From: an uncultured Pelagibacteraceae bacterium
GTDB taxonomy: Bacteria; Pseudomonadota; Alphaproteobacteria; Pelagibacterales; Pelagibacteraceae
NCBI GenBank assembly: GCA_902513955.1
Contig: CABXOW010000003.1
Coordinates: 1-64,000, forward strand
Length of the DNA stretch: 64,000 nucleotides
Direction of reading: 5' to 3'
Below are positions 53,133 through 62,921 of the stretch, piece after piece. Both the position numbers and the translations under genes were made by a program. The notes beneath the pieces were generated by a model that did not search any database, was not told where the DNA came from, and saw only the letters and a program-made list of their open reading frames with translations. Position 1 is the first letter of the stretch. Every line of letters starts with the position of its first letter.

Positions 53133-54907
53133 TGAAGTATCCTAAAGAGTACCTTGATGAAATTAAAACAAGGCTCAAAGTTTCAACAGTTGTATCAAAG
53201 TCAGTTGCTTTAAAGAAAAGAGGCAAGGAATATGTTGGTCTATCTCCTTTTAAAACAGAAAAAACTCCATCTTTTACCGTTAATGATGAAAAAGAATTTT
53301 ATCACTGTTTTGCAACATCTGAGCACGGAAACATCTTTGATTTTGTAATGAAAACTCAAAATTTTAAATTTGGTGAAGCTGTTAAACATTTAGCTCAATT
53401 AGCTGGTATGCAACCCTATATGTTTTCAAAACAAGACGAAGAAAGAGAAAAAAAATGGAAAGAATATTTATCAATTTATAGTCAGTATGTTGATTTTTAT
53501 CATAGTGAGTTATTAAAAAATGAAGCTTATTCAAATGCTAGAGATTATTTAAAAAATAGATCTTTAGGCAAAGAAGAGGTTAAGAAATTCAAAATTGGAT
53601 ATATTGAGAAAAATCCAAATTTTTTTGAAAAATTAAAAAATGAATTTAGTGAGCAAACTTTAATAGAAAGTGGCTTGTTCTATCTTGATGAAAAGAAAAA
53701 TACATATGTCGAAAGATTTAGAGGCAGGTTAATTTTTCCAATTAATAATATTTCTGGACAACCGATTGCATTAGGCGGAAGAATAATTGAAAATTTAGAT
53801 TATTTAGCAAAATATATAAATTCTCCAGAAACAACTTTTTTTAAAAAAGGCTCAAACTTATATAATTTAGATTTAGCTAGAAAATTATCTAATAAATTAG
53901 ATCATATATATTTAGTTGAAGGATATATGGATGTTGTTGGTTTAAGTAAAAATGGAATTGAAAATGTAGTTGCTAACCTTGGAACATCATTAACAGATAA
54001 GCAAATTTTAACGTTAAATCAATTTTTTGATGATATCATAATTTGTTTTGATGGTGACGAAAGTGGCTATAAAGCTGCTCTTAGAGCAGCAGAAAACTCA
54101 ATTAAAGAATTGAAACCTGAAAAACAGATATCTTTTTTATTTTTACCCGATAAAGAAGATCCTGATAGTTATGTTAACAAACATGGTAAAAACTATTTTA
54201 TAGATTTTTCTAAGCAAAGCAAACTGTCAATACATCAGTTTATTTTTAGTCATTATAAAAAACAAACTGAGAATAACCCATCTTCAATGGCTATATTTGA
54301 GAAGAAGCTTAGAGCTATTGCAAACACCATTAAAGATGATTTTATTAAAAAATATGTTTTAGAATATTTTTTAGAAAAAATTGCGGATTTAACTCCACAC
54401 TCTAATCAAAATAAGAAAAAGTTTTATGTTAAAAAGACAAAAACACTAGACTCTACTAAAAAGTATATTAACGAAAGCCAATCCATAACTGGTGTTGAGC
54501 TAAAAGAATTTTCTTTGCTATACTTAGTTCTGAATAACCTATCCCTTTTTCAAGCAAATATTCATTTAATTGAAAATATTAAATTATTTACTGAAATAAA
54601 TAAGCAAATATTTGTTTCAACTATTGAAAGATTAAAGTCTGGTGAACAGATTAACATTGAGGATTTAAACTTAGACAAACAATTATTAGATAAGGTTAAT
54701 AAGTTTGCGCCCATTAAACATATTCTAAAAAATAAGCCAGATGACGACAATCAGGTAATAGAATTGCTTGATGATATTACAAAAGATTTATTCAATTATG
54801 ATCTTGAGTTTAGAATCCAAGAATTAGAATCGAAGTTCTCAAAGGATATGAGTGAAACGACATTTAATGAGCTAAAAGAGTTGAAAAACGAGAGAAAAAT
54901 CAATTAA
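53132..54907 (+). CDS. dnaG: DNA primase
   Basis: CHC2-like zinc region, YLVEGYMDVVGL TOPRIM, FDGDESGYKAA. Confidence 0.95.
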   Translation: MKYPKEYLDEIKTRLKVSTVVSKSVALKKRGKEYVGLSPFKTEKTPSFTVNDEKEFYHCFATSEHGNIFDFVMKTQNFKFGEAVKHLAQLAGMQPYMFSKQDEEREKKWKEYLSIYSQYVDFYHSELLKNEAYSNARDYLKNRSLGKEEVKKFKIGYIEKNPNFFEKLKNEFSEQTLIESGLFYLDEKKNTYVERFRGRLIFPINNISGQPIALGGRIIENLDYLAKYINSPETTFFKKGSNLYNLDLARKLSNKLDHIYLVEGYMDVVGLSKNGIENVVANLGTSLTDKQILTLNQFFDDIIICFDGDESGYKAALRAAENSIKELKPEKQISFLFLPDKEDPDSYVNKHGKNYFIDFSKQSKLSIHQFIFSHYKKQTENNPSSMAIFEKKLRAIANTIKDDFIKKYVLEYFLEKIADLTPHSNQNKKKFYVKKTKTLDSTKKYINESQSITGVELKEFSLLYLVLNNLSLFQANIHLIENIKLFTEINKQIFVSTIERLKSGEQINIEDLNLDKQLLDKVNKFAPIKHILKNKPDDDNQVIELLDDITKDLFNYDLEFRIQELESKFSKDMSETTFNELKELKNERKIN

Positions 54908-54974
54908 TTTGATTAAATTAGTAATGGATTTTTACTAATTTGATATTATATAAGTCTCTCATACTTATATTGTC

Positions 54975-56801
54975 GTGGAAAGAATAATTACAAAATCATT
55001 TGCTAGATTAATGGGTCGTGGAACTCATAGAGGCTTTATCACATACGAAGAATTAAGCAAATCACTTGGAAAAAGAAATTTATCAGATGAAAATTTATCA
55101 CAAGCCTTTATTCATATTTTAGATGAAAGCGTAACTTTAGTAGAAAAAAAATCTGATTTTAAAGTTTTAAGAAAAAAAGAAGGATCCTCCAAAGAAGAAG
55201 GTAAGACAATGGAGAAAAGTGATGATCCTATTAGAATGTATTTACGAGAAATGGGTGGTGTTGAATTACTTTCAAGAGAAGGTGAAATTGCTATTGCTAA
55301 AAGAATTGAAGCTGGAAAAGATGTAATGTTGATAGCTTTATCGCAAAGCCCAATGACTGCTCAACAGTTCTACCAATGGAATAATCAATTACAAAAAGAT
55401 GAAATTTTAGTTAGAGAAATTATAGATATTGATACCAATTACATGGAAGACGAGTCTACTGGTCCTAGCGCAAAACAAAAAAACGCAGGTGAGACCGATA
55501 AAGATGAAAGCTCTGGTGAAAGTGATGAAGATGATTTTAACCCAACGCTTGCTGCTATGGAAACTGAAATTAAACCTAAGGTTTTGAAGACAGTAAATAC
55601 TTTAACAAAAGAATATACAAAATTAATAAAATATCAAAAAGAAAAATTAGATTGTGTTTTAAATTCAAAAAATTTTTCTCCAGCAAAAAAAAAAGGGTAT
55701 GAAAAAATTGTTGAAGATATTTTAGAAAATATTAAGTCACTTCAATTGTCACCTTCAGTTTTAGAAGAATTAGTTCAAAAACACTATATTGAAAATAAAA
55801 AAATTATATCTCTAGAAGGTAATCTTTTAAGGTTAGCAATGGATCACAATATTCCAAGAAATGAGTTTATTAAATTTTATATTGGCAATGAGATAAATCC
55901 AAATCTTAAAAAATTTTTAGATACCAATTTAATTTGGAAACAATTTTTTGCAAATAACAAAGAAGAGTTTATAAATATTAGAGAAAGATTAATTGAGATT
56001 AGTCACAAATTAGGAATTTCAGTTACTGATTTTAAAAAATTAGTTAGTAGAGTTCAAAAAGGTGAAAAAGAGTCAAGAATTGCTAAAAAAGAGATGGTTG
56101 AGGCTAATTTAAGATTAGTAATATCAATTGCTAAAAAATATACTAATAGAGGCCTTCAGTTTTTAGATTTAATTCAAGAAGGAAATATTGGCCTTATGAA
56201 GGCAGTTGATAAATTTGAGTACAGAAGAGGATACAAATTTTCTACTTATGCTACATGGTGGATTAGACAAGCAATCACAAGATCAATTGCTGATCAAGCT
56301 AGAACTATTAGAATTCCAGTTCATATGATTGAAACAATTAATAAGATTGTTAGAACTCAAAGATTAATTTTGAGTGAGTTTGGAAGAGAAGCAACTCCTG
56401 AGGAGTTGTCTCAAAAGCTCAGAATGCCACTAGACAAAGTTAGAAAAGTTTTAAAAATCTCTAAAGAACCAGTTTCATTGGAAAAACCAGTGGGTGATGA
56501 AGAAGATAGTAGTTTGGGAGATTTTATAGAAGATACAAAAGCATTAGCGCCGTTAGAACAAGCTATTAAATCTAACTTAGGAGAGGCAACAACTAAAATC
56601 TTATCCACATTAACCCCAAGAGAAGAAAGAGTTTTAAGAATGAGATTTGGTGTTGGAATGAATACAGATCATACTTTAGAAGAAGTGGGTCTTCAGTTTT
56701 CTGTGACTAGAGAAAGAATTAGACAAATAGAGGCAAAAGCTCTCAGAAAATTAAAACATCCAAGTAGATCAAAACAATTAAAGAGTTTTTTGGAGAGCTA
56801 A
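54975..56801 (+). CDS. rpoD: RNA polymerase sigma factor RpoD
   Basis: Region 2: [41 protein letters not shown]; region 4: [27 protein letters not shown]. Confidence 0.97.
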   Translation: MERIITKSFARLMGRGTHRGFITYEELSKSLGKRNLSDENLSQAFIHILDESVTLVEKKSDFKVLRKKEGSSKEEGKTMEKSDDPIRMYLREMGGVELLSREGEIAIAKRIEAGKDVMLIALSQSPMTAQQFYQWNNQLQKDEILVREIIDIDTNYMEDESTGPSAKQKNAGETDKDESSGESDEDDFNPTLAAMETEIKPKVLKTVNTLTKEYTKLIKYQKEKLDCVLNSKNFSPAKKKGYEKIVEDILENIKSLQLSPSVLEELVQKHYIENKKIISLEGNLLRLAMDHNIPRNEFIKFYIGNEINPNLKKFLDTNLIWKQFFANNKEEFINIRERLIEISHKLGISVTDFKKLVSRVQKGEKESRIAKKEMVEANLRLVISIAKKYTNRGLQFLDLIQEGNIGLMKAVDKFEYRRGYKFSTYATWWIRQAITRSIADQARTIRIPVHMIETINKIVRTQRLILSEFGREATPEELSQKLRMPLDKVRKVLKISKEPVSLEKPVGDEEDSSLGDFIEDTKALAPLEQAIKSNLGEATTKILSTLTPREERVLRMRFGVGMNTDHTLEEVGLQFSVTRERIRQIEAKALRKLKHPSRSKQLKSFLES

Positions 56802-56805
56802 CAAG

Positions 56806-56880
56806 GGGCCGTTAGCTCAATAGTAGAGTACTGCATTGACATTGCAGGGGTAGTTGGAGCGTAACCAACACGGCCCACCA
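56806..56880 (+). tRNA. tRNA-Val (anticodon GAC) with non-canonical D- and T-loops
   Basis: GGGCCGT/ACGGCCC acceptor, CTGCA-TTGACAT-TGCAG anticodon arm, GTTGG-AGCGTAA-CCAAC T arm, encoded ACCA. Confidence 0.85.
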
Positions 56881-56885
56881 AATCA

Positions 56886-57725
56886 TCAGCATGTTCTTCT
56901 TGCAACTACATAGCTCCTATCATTAAAAGATTTGATTATTTTTTTTTCATAACCAAACTTATTAGAAATTTCATTTACAGCCTTTACTATTCCTGGAAAC
57001 AGTTTTTCATTATAATCATCAAAAACGATAATATCTCCATCTTCTTGGTGTTTTTCTATAATATTAAATTCAAACAAAACATCCTCGTAAGTGTGTGCTC
57101 CATCTAGGAATGCAAAATTAATCCTTTGCAAACCAATTTTTTTTAATTCTATATTTGAATATCCTTGGTGAAAAATAATATACTTATCAACTAGGTACTT
57201 CCATGGTTCTAATAGTTCCTGTCTGGTAATTGGACCTTCTATATGGTCAGTAATACAATTCCAATAAATTTTTTTTGTATGTGGGAGGACATCAAACGTA
57301 AGAATAGATCCTGATATGTTGCTATCGTTTAGAGCTTTTGCCATACATAAACTTGAAAATCCTCTTGCAGTTCCTGTTTCTAAAATTACTAAATTCTCTA
57401 AATTTGTTTTATTTCTTGAAATGTATTCTCTTAGAGAACTATAAAGAATTTTACCATGAGCATAATTAAGTTCACTTTTTTTTATTACAATTTGTGTTCT
57501 TAGAGCAAGATTATTTAGCCAATCATTTTCTATTTTATAACCTGTAGTTTCTTCGTATTGATTAACTTCAGGGTTATTTTTCAATGAAGCTTTAGTCCAA
57601 AGGTCATAGTACTTTTCTTTATTAGAAATTGGTTTAATTGAGAAAGGTTGATTATTCCATTTTTTATATGCGAGATTATCCAATCTATATAATACATGTT
57701 TTAATAAAGTCGAAAAAAGCCTCAT
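56886..57725 (-). CDS. Class I SAM-dependent methyltransferase
   Basis: LVILETGTARGFSSLCMAKAL; INFAFLDGAHTYEDVLFEF. Confidence 0.78.
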   Translation of the reverse strand: MRLFSTLLKHVLYRLDNLAYKKWNNQPFSIKPISNKEKYYDLWTKASLKNNPEVNQYEETTGYKIENDWLNNLALRTQIVIKKSELNYAHGKILYSSLREYISRNKTNLENLVILETGTARGFSSLCMAKALNDSNISGSILTFDVLPHTKKIYWNCITDHIEGPITRQELLEPWKYLVDKYIIFHQGYSNIELKKIGLQRINFAFLDGAHTYEDVLFEFNIIEKHQEDGDIIVFDDYNEKLFPGIVKAVNEISNKFGYEKKIIKSFNDRSYVVARRTC

Positions 57726-57859
57726 AAAAGTAAATAATTTAAATTATAATAATCATTTTAATCTATAGATTTTTTTTGTTTTTACCATTTAAACATATAA
57801 TGTTTCTTAATAATTCTTGTGAGATTCAAAAAATTATTGTAATTACTAAATTGTTTTTT

Positions 57860-57899
57860 GGGCCTGTAGCTCAGTTGGTTAGAGCAGTACACTCATAAT
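57860..57899 (+). pseudogene. Orphan 5' half of tRNA-Met (CAT), nucleotides ~1-39
   Basis: GGGCCTGTAGCTCAGTTGGTTAGAGCAGTACACTCATAAT then loss of anticodon-stem complementarity; no T arm follows. Confidence 0.85.
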
Positions 57900-57993
57900 C
57901 TCCCGCCTAATTAAAACCATTTCTACTGTTTAAATAAGATAACAAAAACAAGCCTATTAGCCAATTCTTTTAATATCTTTTTTTTAAAATTAC

Positions 57994-58012
57994 TTACCAA
58001 CTATTTACCAAC
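57994..58012 (+). repeat. Two direct TTACCAAC repeats, 11-bp period
   Basis: TTACCAAC at 57994 and 58005. Confidence 0.6.
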
Positions 58013-58019
58013 GAATTAA

Positions 58020-59279
58020 ATGTTGTTAGGGTCATTAATAATTATAATGAGAAATCTTCAGACTTTTACTTTTTTGCTTGTATTTGTTTTCACCAATTTA
58101 GTTGCTGAAGAAAAAAAGATTAAGTTAAGAGGTATTAGTGATAATGAAACATTTAAACCTATACAGATCTCAATTAGCCCAGATTTATTAAATACTGATA
58201 AAGTAAAAGATTTAAAATCTACCTATGAAGCCGCTAAAGAATTTGCAAATAAAACAGACAAACAGTTAAAAAGTAGAAAAGTAAAAAAATTTAGAAGTGC
58301 AAATGCTGGTGATTCACCAAGTAAAATTTATAATGATTACGCAAAAAGTGTATTTTTTCTTTATAATGAAAAAGCTGAAGCAATAGGCACAGGTTTTTTA
58401 GTAGATTCTTCTGGATTAATTCTTTCCAACTGGCACGTGACAGATAAAACTAAAAAAATGTTTGTTTGGACATTACCTGAAGAAGGAGTAATCGATGCAG
58501 ACAGTTTATTTGCTAAAGAATATTACTTTGGTTCAGTTATAGCTGAAAATAAAAAAGAAGATTTAGCTTTAATTAAAGCAATTGGATTACCTAAAAATAT
58601 AAAGCCAGTAAATCTAGGAACAAATGATGAGGTTAATGTTGGTGATAGCGTTTATGCTATTGGTCACCCAAAAGGTTTGCCATGGAGTTTTTCAGCAGGG
58701 ATGGTTAGTCAAAAAAGAAAAAATTATAAATGGACTTATGAAGATAAGTCAGAACACTCTGCAACAGTTTTACAAATGCAAACACCAATAAGTACGGGGA
58801 ATTCAGGGGGGCCATTATTTTCAGGAAAAGGGAAAGTTGTAGGTGTTAACACTTTATTCCAAGGAGATGGGCAAAATTTAAATTTTGCAGTAGCGGTAGA
58901 TCATGTAAAAAAATTTATTAAAGACAATCCAGTTGTCACCAAAATAAATCCTATTGGAGCTATAATCAAACAAGACTACCCTAATGCCATAACGGAGGAT
59001 TATAATAAAAATGGCACAATTGATACTTGGTATGTAGATAAAAATGGTAATGGTAAATTGGATTTAGGATTTGTTGATGACGATGAAAATGGATTTGTGG
59101 AAGGCACACTAATAGACAAAGATGAAGACGGTGTTTGGGAAATCTTTTTAATTGATACTGATGAAAATGGTAAAGCCGATCAAGCTTATTTAGATAATGA
59201 TGCCGATAAAAAACCTGATGTTCTTGCTCATGATTATAATGAAGACGGTGAGTGGGATAAGTTTGAAGAGCTTTCTTAG
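58020..59279 (+). CDS. Exported trypsin-like (S1C) serine protease with C-terminal Ca-binding-like D/N-rich repeats (probable start 58047)
   Basis: Triad motifs SNWHVTD, KKEDLALIK, TGNSGGPLF; C-terminal DYNKNGTID/DKNGNGKLD/DDDENGFVE/DKDEDGVWE/DTDENGKAD/DNDADKKPD/DYNEDGEWD. Confidence 0.88.
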   Translation: MLLGSLIIIMRNLQTFTFLLVFVFTNLVAEEKKIKLRGISDNETFKPIQISISPDLLNTDKVKDLKSTYEAAKEFANKTDKQLKSRKVKKFRSANAGDSPSKIYNDYAKSVFFLYNEKAEAIGTGFLVDSSGLILSNWHVTDKTKKMFVWTLPEEGVIDADSLFAKEYYFGSVIAENKKEDLALIKAIGLPKNIKPVNLGTNDEVNVGDSVYAIGHPKGLPWSFSAGMVSQKRKNYKWTYEDKSEHSATVLQMQTPISTGNSGGPLFSGKGKVVGVNTLFQGDGQNLNFAVAVDHVKKFIKDNPVVTKINPIGAIIKQDYPNAITEDYNKNGTIDTWYVDKNGNGKLDLGFVDDDENGFVEGTLIDKDEDGVWEIFLIDTDENGKADQAYLDNDADKKPDVLAHDYNEDGEWDKFEELS

Positions 59280-61444
59280 GATTTAGGAAAAAATAAAAAT
59301 TCTCCACCATCGTGACCTGTTCCATGAATTAAAGAGTGCTCTGGTGTTTGATCTGCATTGTTTTCTACATAATTTCTAACTTCTTGAAATAATTCAATAG
59401 ACCTAATAACTTTATTATTATCTCTAAGCGATTTAATTAGAGGTTCTGCAAAAACTGAATTTTTTGAATTTCCTATTCCATCCACAACTTGTTCATTGCC
59501 ACCTGATGTCATTACTAGTCTAGTCTTTTTTTGTTGGTATCTTTTAATTGAAGTTGCAGTTATTTTTTCAACTGATTTATTTTCACCACTTCCTCTCATT
59601 AAAGAACCTGAGAAACAACTATCAACAATTAATAAAATATGTTTTGCATCTGAGGATCCTATCAAATCTTTGATACTGTTATTGCTTAACCATTTAGAAT
59701 CTTGCGTTGAGCCTGCATCTGTTGGTAACCAATATCCTCTTTTTTGTTTTTTGATTAGTTGTCCATGTCCCGCATAATAAATAAGAATATTGTCACTTTT
59801 TTTTCTTTTTTGTGTGAAATTTATTATTGCATTATGGGTGTCATCTTTATTTTTATCGATCATTAAAGTAGTTTCAAAACCATACTTATCTTTTAAAACT
59901 TTTTCTAAATCCTTAGCATCATTAACTGCATTGTCTAAATCCTCTAATTTTTCATAATCATTATTTCCAATTATTAATGCATAATATTTTTCTTCAGTTG
60001 TATGTTTTGCTAGTGTAGTTTTGCCTTCAGCTTCACCCCCATCTTCCCATAAACCATCGTATATATCACCATTAGCATAAACCATTTTTCCTTGCCCATG
60101 TCTGTATCCATCTTTAAATTGGCCTCTATAAATTCTTCCATCAGCATATTCAGCTGAACCTTGTCCATTTTCATCTCCATCTTTAAATTCACCAATATAT
60201 TTATCACCACTTGAATATATTATTGCTCCTTTTCCGTCTGCAAAATTTTCAATGAAATCTCCCTCATAAACTGTTCCACTTTCATAAATATATTTTCCTT
60301 TTCCTGTTCGAAACCCTAATTCAAAATCACCTTCATATTTATCACCATCGCTCCAAGTAAAAAAACCATAACCGTGTTCTAAACCATCTTTATACGGTCC
60401 AATATATTTATTACCATTTGCGTAATGATATTCACCTTTATGAAAAGTATTATTTTTCCATTGACCAGTATATTTTTCTCCATCAGACCAAGTAAAAACT
60501 CCATACCCAGATTTATTTCCATCTAGGAAGTTTCCAATATATTTGTTACCTGTTTCAGATGTGTAGGTACCTTTGCCATCAAATTCACCATTTTGATATT
60601 GTCCCTCATGTTTTTCTCCATCTATATAATAAGTAGTCCCTTTACCAGATAACTTTCCATCTACAAAATCACCTTCATATCTATCTCCATTTACCCATGT
60701 AAAAGTTCCTTTTCCCGTTCTTATTCCATTTACAAAATCACCTACATATTTATTACCACCACTGTATAGATAAGTCCCTTTGCCATTCAATTCATCATTT
60801 ATAAAATTACCAAATTCTATACTGCCATTATTCCATTCAATTCTACCCTTACCATTTAAATCTCCATCTTTGAATGAACCAATATATTTAGTGCCATTTG
60901 CAAAAATTATTTTGCCTTCTCCATTAAGAATATCTTTTTTATATGTTCCTTCAGAATAATACCCACCTTCACAAGTTACTTTTCCTTCACCATGTAAATC
61001 ATGATCTTTAAAAGTTCCTTCTCTTTTACAACCATTAGCTGAGAGATACGTACCTTTACCATTCAGATAATCATTTTTAACTTCACCCTCAAAATATCCG
61101 CCACTTTCAAAAAAATCTTGTCGACCATATCCATCAGCTTTATTATCTTTAAAACCTCCAAAATATATATCTCCCCAAGCTTCTCTAAGAATTCCTTGAC
61201 CATCAAATGCACCATTTTTCCATTCCCCTTTATATTCAATTCTTGGAAATTTATATTCACCGTAACAATTATTCCATTTTCTATAATCAGTTCCTTTGCA
61301 ATTAGAAAGTGAGCTTTCGATTTTATATTTTTCTGGAATTTCAGAGGTGGCTTTAAAACTTAAAATAAAAATAAGAATAACTAGTGCTGAATACTTAATT
61401 ATTTTTGAGTAATTATTTTGATAAGTTGATAGTTGAAATTTCAT
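59276..61444 (-). CDS. Exported 18-MORN-repeat protein with C-terminal caspase (peptidase C14) domain
   Basis: YxGxxxxGxxxGxG repeats; ALIIGNNDYEKLEDLDNAVNDAKDL, ILIYYAGHGQL (His) and LLIVDSCFSGSL (Cys). Confidence 0.9.
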   Translation of the reverse strand: MKFQLSTYQNNYSKIIKYSALVILIFILSFKATSEIPEKYKIESSLSNCKGTDYRKWNNCYGEYKFPRIEYKGEWKNGAFDGQGILREAWGDIYFGGFKDNKADGYGRQDFFESGGYFEGEVKNDYLNGKGTYLSANGCKREGTFKDHDLHGEGKVTCEGGYYSEGTYKKDILNGEGKIIFANGTKYIGSFKDGDLNGKGRIEWNNGSIEFGNFINDELNGKGTYLYSGGNKYVGDFVNGIRTGKGTFTWVNGDRYEGDFVDGKLSGKGTTYYIDGEKHEGQYQNGEFDGKGTYTSETGNKYIGNFLDGNKSGYGVFTWSDGEKYTGQWKNNTFHKGEYHYANGNKYIGPYKDGLEHGYGFFTWSDGDKYEGDFELGFRTGKGKYIYESGTVYEGDFIENFADGKGAIIYSSGDKYIGEFKDGDENGQGSAEYADGRIYRGQFKDGYRHGQGKMVYANGDIYDGLWEDGGEAEGKTTLAKHTTEEKYYALIIGNNDYEKLEDLDNAVNDAKDLEKVLKDKYGFETTLMIDKNKDDTHNAIINFTQKRKKSDNILIYYAGHGQLIKKQKRGYWLPTDAGSTQDSKWLSNNSIKDLIGSSDAKHILLIVDSCFSGSLMRGSGENKSVEKITATSIKRYQQKKTRLVMTSGGNEQVVDGIGNSKNSVFAEPLIKSLRDNNKVIRSIELFQEVRNYVENNADQTPEHSLIHGTGHDGGEFLFFPKS

Positions 61445-62168
61445 AGTTATTATTTATTTTACATAAGTCCAAGGAAACATCAGTTCCTTGATCATTGCTA
61501 GATAATTTTAAAGGTTCATTGAATTTAACTTTTTTACAGTCATTTCCATTAGCGTTAAAATTTTCAACCAATATAAATCTTACTTTTTTACCATCATTAT
61601 CCTCAAGTGAAGATTCAAACTCATCATTTAAATTCATATTATCAATTTTAGAATTAATATCGTTTAGAAACTGCTCTTCATCAAAGTATCTATAAAGATT
61701 TGTTACTCTTGTAGATAAATCTTCATCTGTATTTGGCATACCTCTTAGCTTAAGTTCTTTTGGTGTATCAATTTTTTGTGTCGCCATCATTACAGTTTTT
61801 TTATTATCACCATCAAGTGAGGCAACAAATGTATTTGTATAAAATCCTCCAACAAAAAACATTGCAAACGCTGCAGCAACACCTGCATATTGAATTTTAA
61901 ATAATCCAAAAAAGTTAAAAGAACCTGTTTCTTTAGCTAAAGGTTTCTTCCAGCTTTTAATAATATTAGCTTTATCTTGTAAGTTTTGAGGTAGCGGTTT
62001 TGATTTAATTTCATTACCTAATTTAAATAATAGGTCCCCAGTTTCTTGAAAATTATTATATAATTCTTTGAGTTTTGGATCAGCCTCTATAGCTTTTTTA
62101 ACTTCTTCATGCTCTTCGATGGGTAAAGTACCATCTGCGTATTGCATTATTTTAGTTTCATCTATCAT
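61413..62168 (-). CDS. Membrane-anchored anti-sigma factor-like protein
   Basis: Cytoplasmic N-terminus MQYADGTLPIEEHEEVKKAIEADPKLKELYNNF; single TM YAGVAAAFAMFFVGGFYT; overlaps the sigma stop codon. Confidence 0.75.
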   Translation of the reverse strand: MIDETKIMQYADGTLPIEEHEEVKKAIEADPKLKELYNNFQETGDLLFKLGNEIKSKPLPQNLQDKANIIKSWKKPLAKETGSFNFFGLFKIQYAGVAAAFAMFFVGGFYTNTFVASLDGDNKKTVMMATQKIDTPKELKLRGMPNTDEDLSTRVTNLYRYFDEEQFLNDINSKIDNMNLNDEFESSLEDNDGKKVRFILVENFNANGNDCKKVKFNEPLKLSSNDQGTDVSLDLCKINNNYEISTINLSK

Positions 62169-62656
62169 TATGCAAGCAATCCTTTTAATTCTTTTCTACA
62201 ATTTGATAATCTACTTAAAACAGTTCCTAAACTCTTAACTTGAGTTACTTCTTGCATTTCTTGCATACTCATACCTTCCGAAGCTAGCATTAAAACCTCT
62301 TGGCATTTTTCACCCATAGTTTTAATAACAGATAGAACTTTGCTACATTCATCACTCAAACTAATTTTATCTGAAATATCAGCTTGTTTTTCATCTACAA
62401 TTTGTAAATCATTTCCCTCATCATCTGTCATAGAAGTCATTTTTTGATTTTTTCTAATTCCATCAATAAATAGACCTTTCATTTTTAATACAGCTATTGC
62501 TTTTATATTTGGATGATCCATATACTTTTCTTTATTAGAAATTAAATATTCCATAGCACCATTCACTAAATCGTAAGGGTCGCCTTTGCCCCTCATTATT
62601 CCCAGTGCTATCACTACTAAGCTTTTGATAAAATTCTCGTCCAATTTCTCTGTCAT
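62168..62656 (-). CDS. ECF-type RNA polymerase sigma factor
   Basis: Region 2-like DPYDLVNGAMEYLISNKEKYMDHPNIKAIAVLKMKGLFIDGIRKNQK; region 4-like CQEVLMLASEGMSMQEMQEVTQVKSLGTVLSRLSNCRKEL. Confidence 0.78.
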   Translation of the reverse strand: MTEKLDENFIKSLVVIALGIMRGKGDPYDLVNGAMEYLISNKEKYMDHPNIKAIAVLKMKGLFIDGIRKNQKMTSMTDDEGNDLQIVDEKQADISDKISLSDECSKVLSVIKTMGEKCQEVLMLASEGMSMQEMQEVTQVKSLGTVLSRLSNCRKELKGLLA

Positions 62657-62723
62657 ATCTTAAGTCTTTAACTATATCTAAAGTATCAAACTTAAAACAA
62701 TTATAGTGTTTATTCAAATCCAT

Positions 62724-62921
62724 TTATATCCATTTAGAGTTAGGTGTTTGCCCACATCTGTAAGTGGGATTAGTAAAACTATTAATTAATTGTAATTCTT
62801 TATGATTATTGCAATCATCAAAAGTATAACCAGGAAGATCACTAGCAGCATTTGCTCGACCAGCTACTCCAATTACTTTTAGAATAATTAGAATAGCTAT
62901 TATCATAAACTGAGGTTTCAT
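62724..62921 (-). CDS. 65-aa secreted small protein
   Basis: Signal peptide MKPQFMIIAILIILKVIGVAGRANA; start overlaps the stop of the upstream gene by 1 nt. Confidence 0.6.
   Translation of the reverse strand: MKPQFMIIAILIILKVIGVAGRANAASDLPGYTFDDCNNHKELQLINSFTNPTYRCGQTPNSKWI

Noticed and set aside
57860-58020. Group I intron-split or permuted tRNA-Met
   Set aside because: No T arm, acceptor 3' strand or CCA found upstream or shortly downstream; no intron core recognised.
58981-59325. Minus-strand His/Tyr-rich ORF antisense to the protease C-terminal repeats
   Set aside because: Composition is the reverse complement of the D/N repeat array; no start context or homology signature.
60010-61260. 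Minus-strand ORFs 60010..60210 and 61063..61260 and plus-strand ORFs within the MORN gene
   Set aside because: Alternate-frame by-products of the repetitive MORN coding sequence.
62535-62723. ORF MDLNKHYNCFKFDTLDIVK... overlapping the sigma gene 5' end, containing TGAATAAA
   Set aside because: Its frame conflicts with the sigma-like frame and has no recognisable family; the TGAATAAA there lacks CGTTA at the 14-nt spacing.
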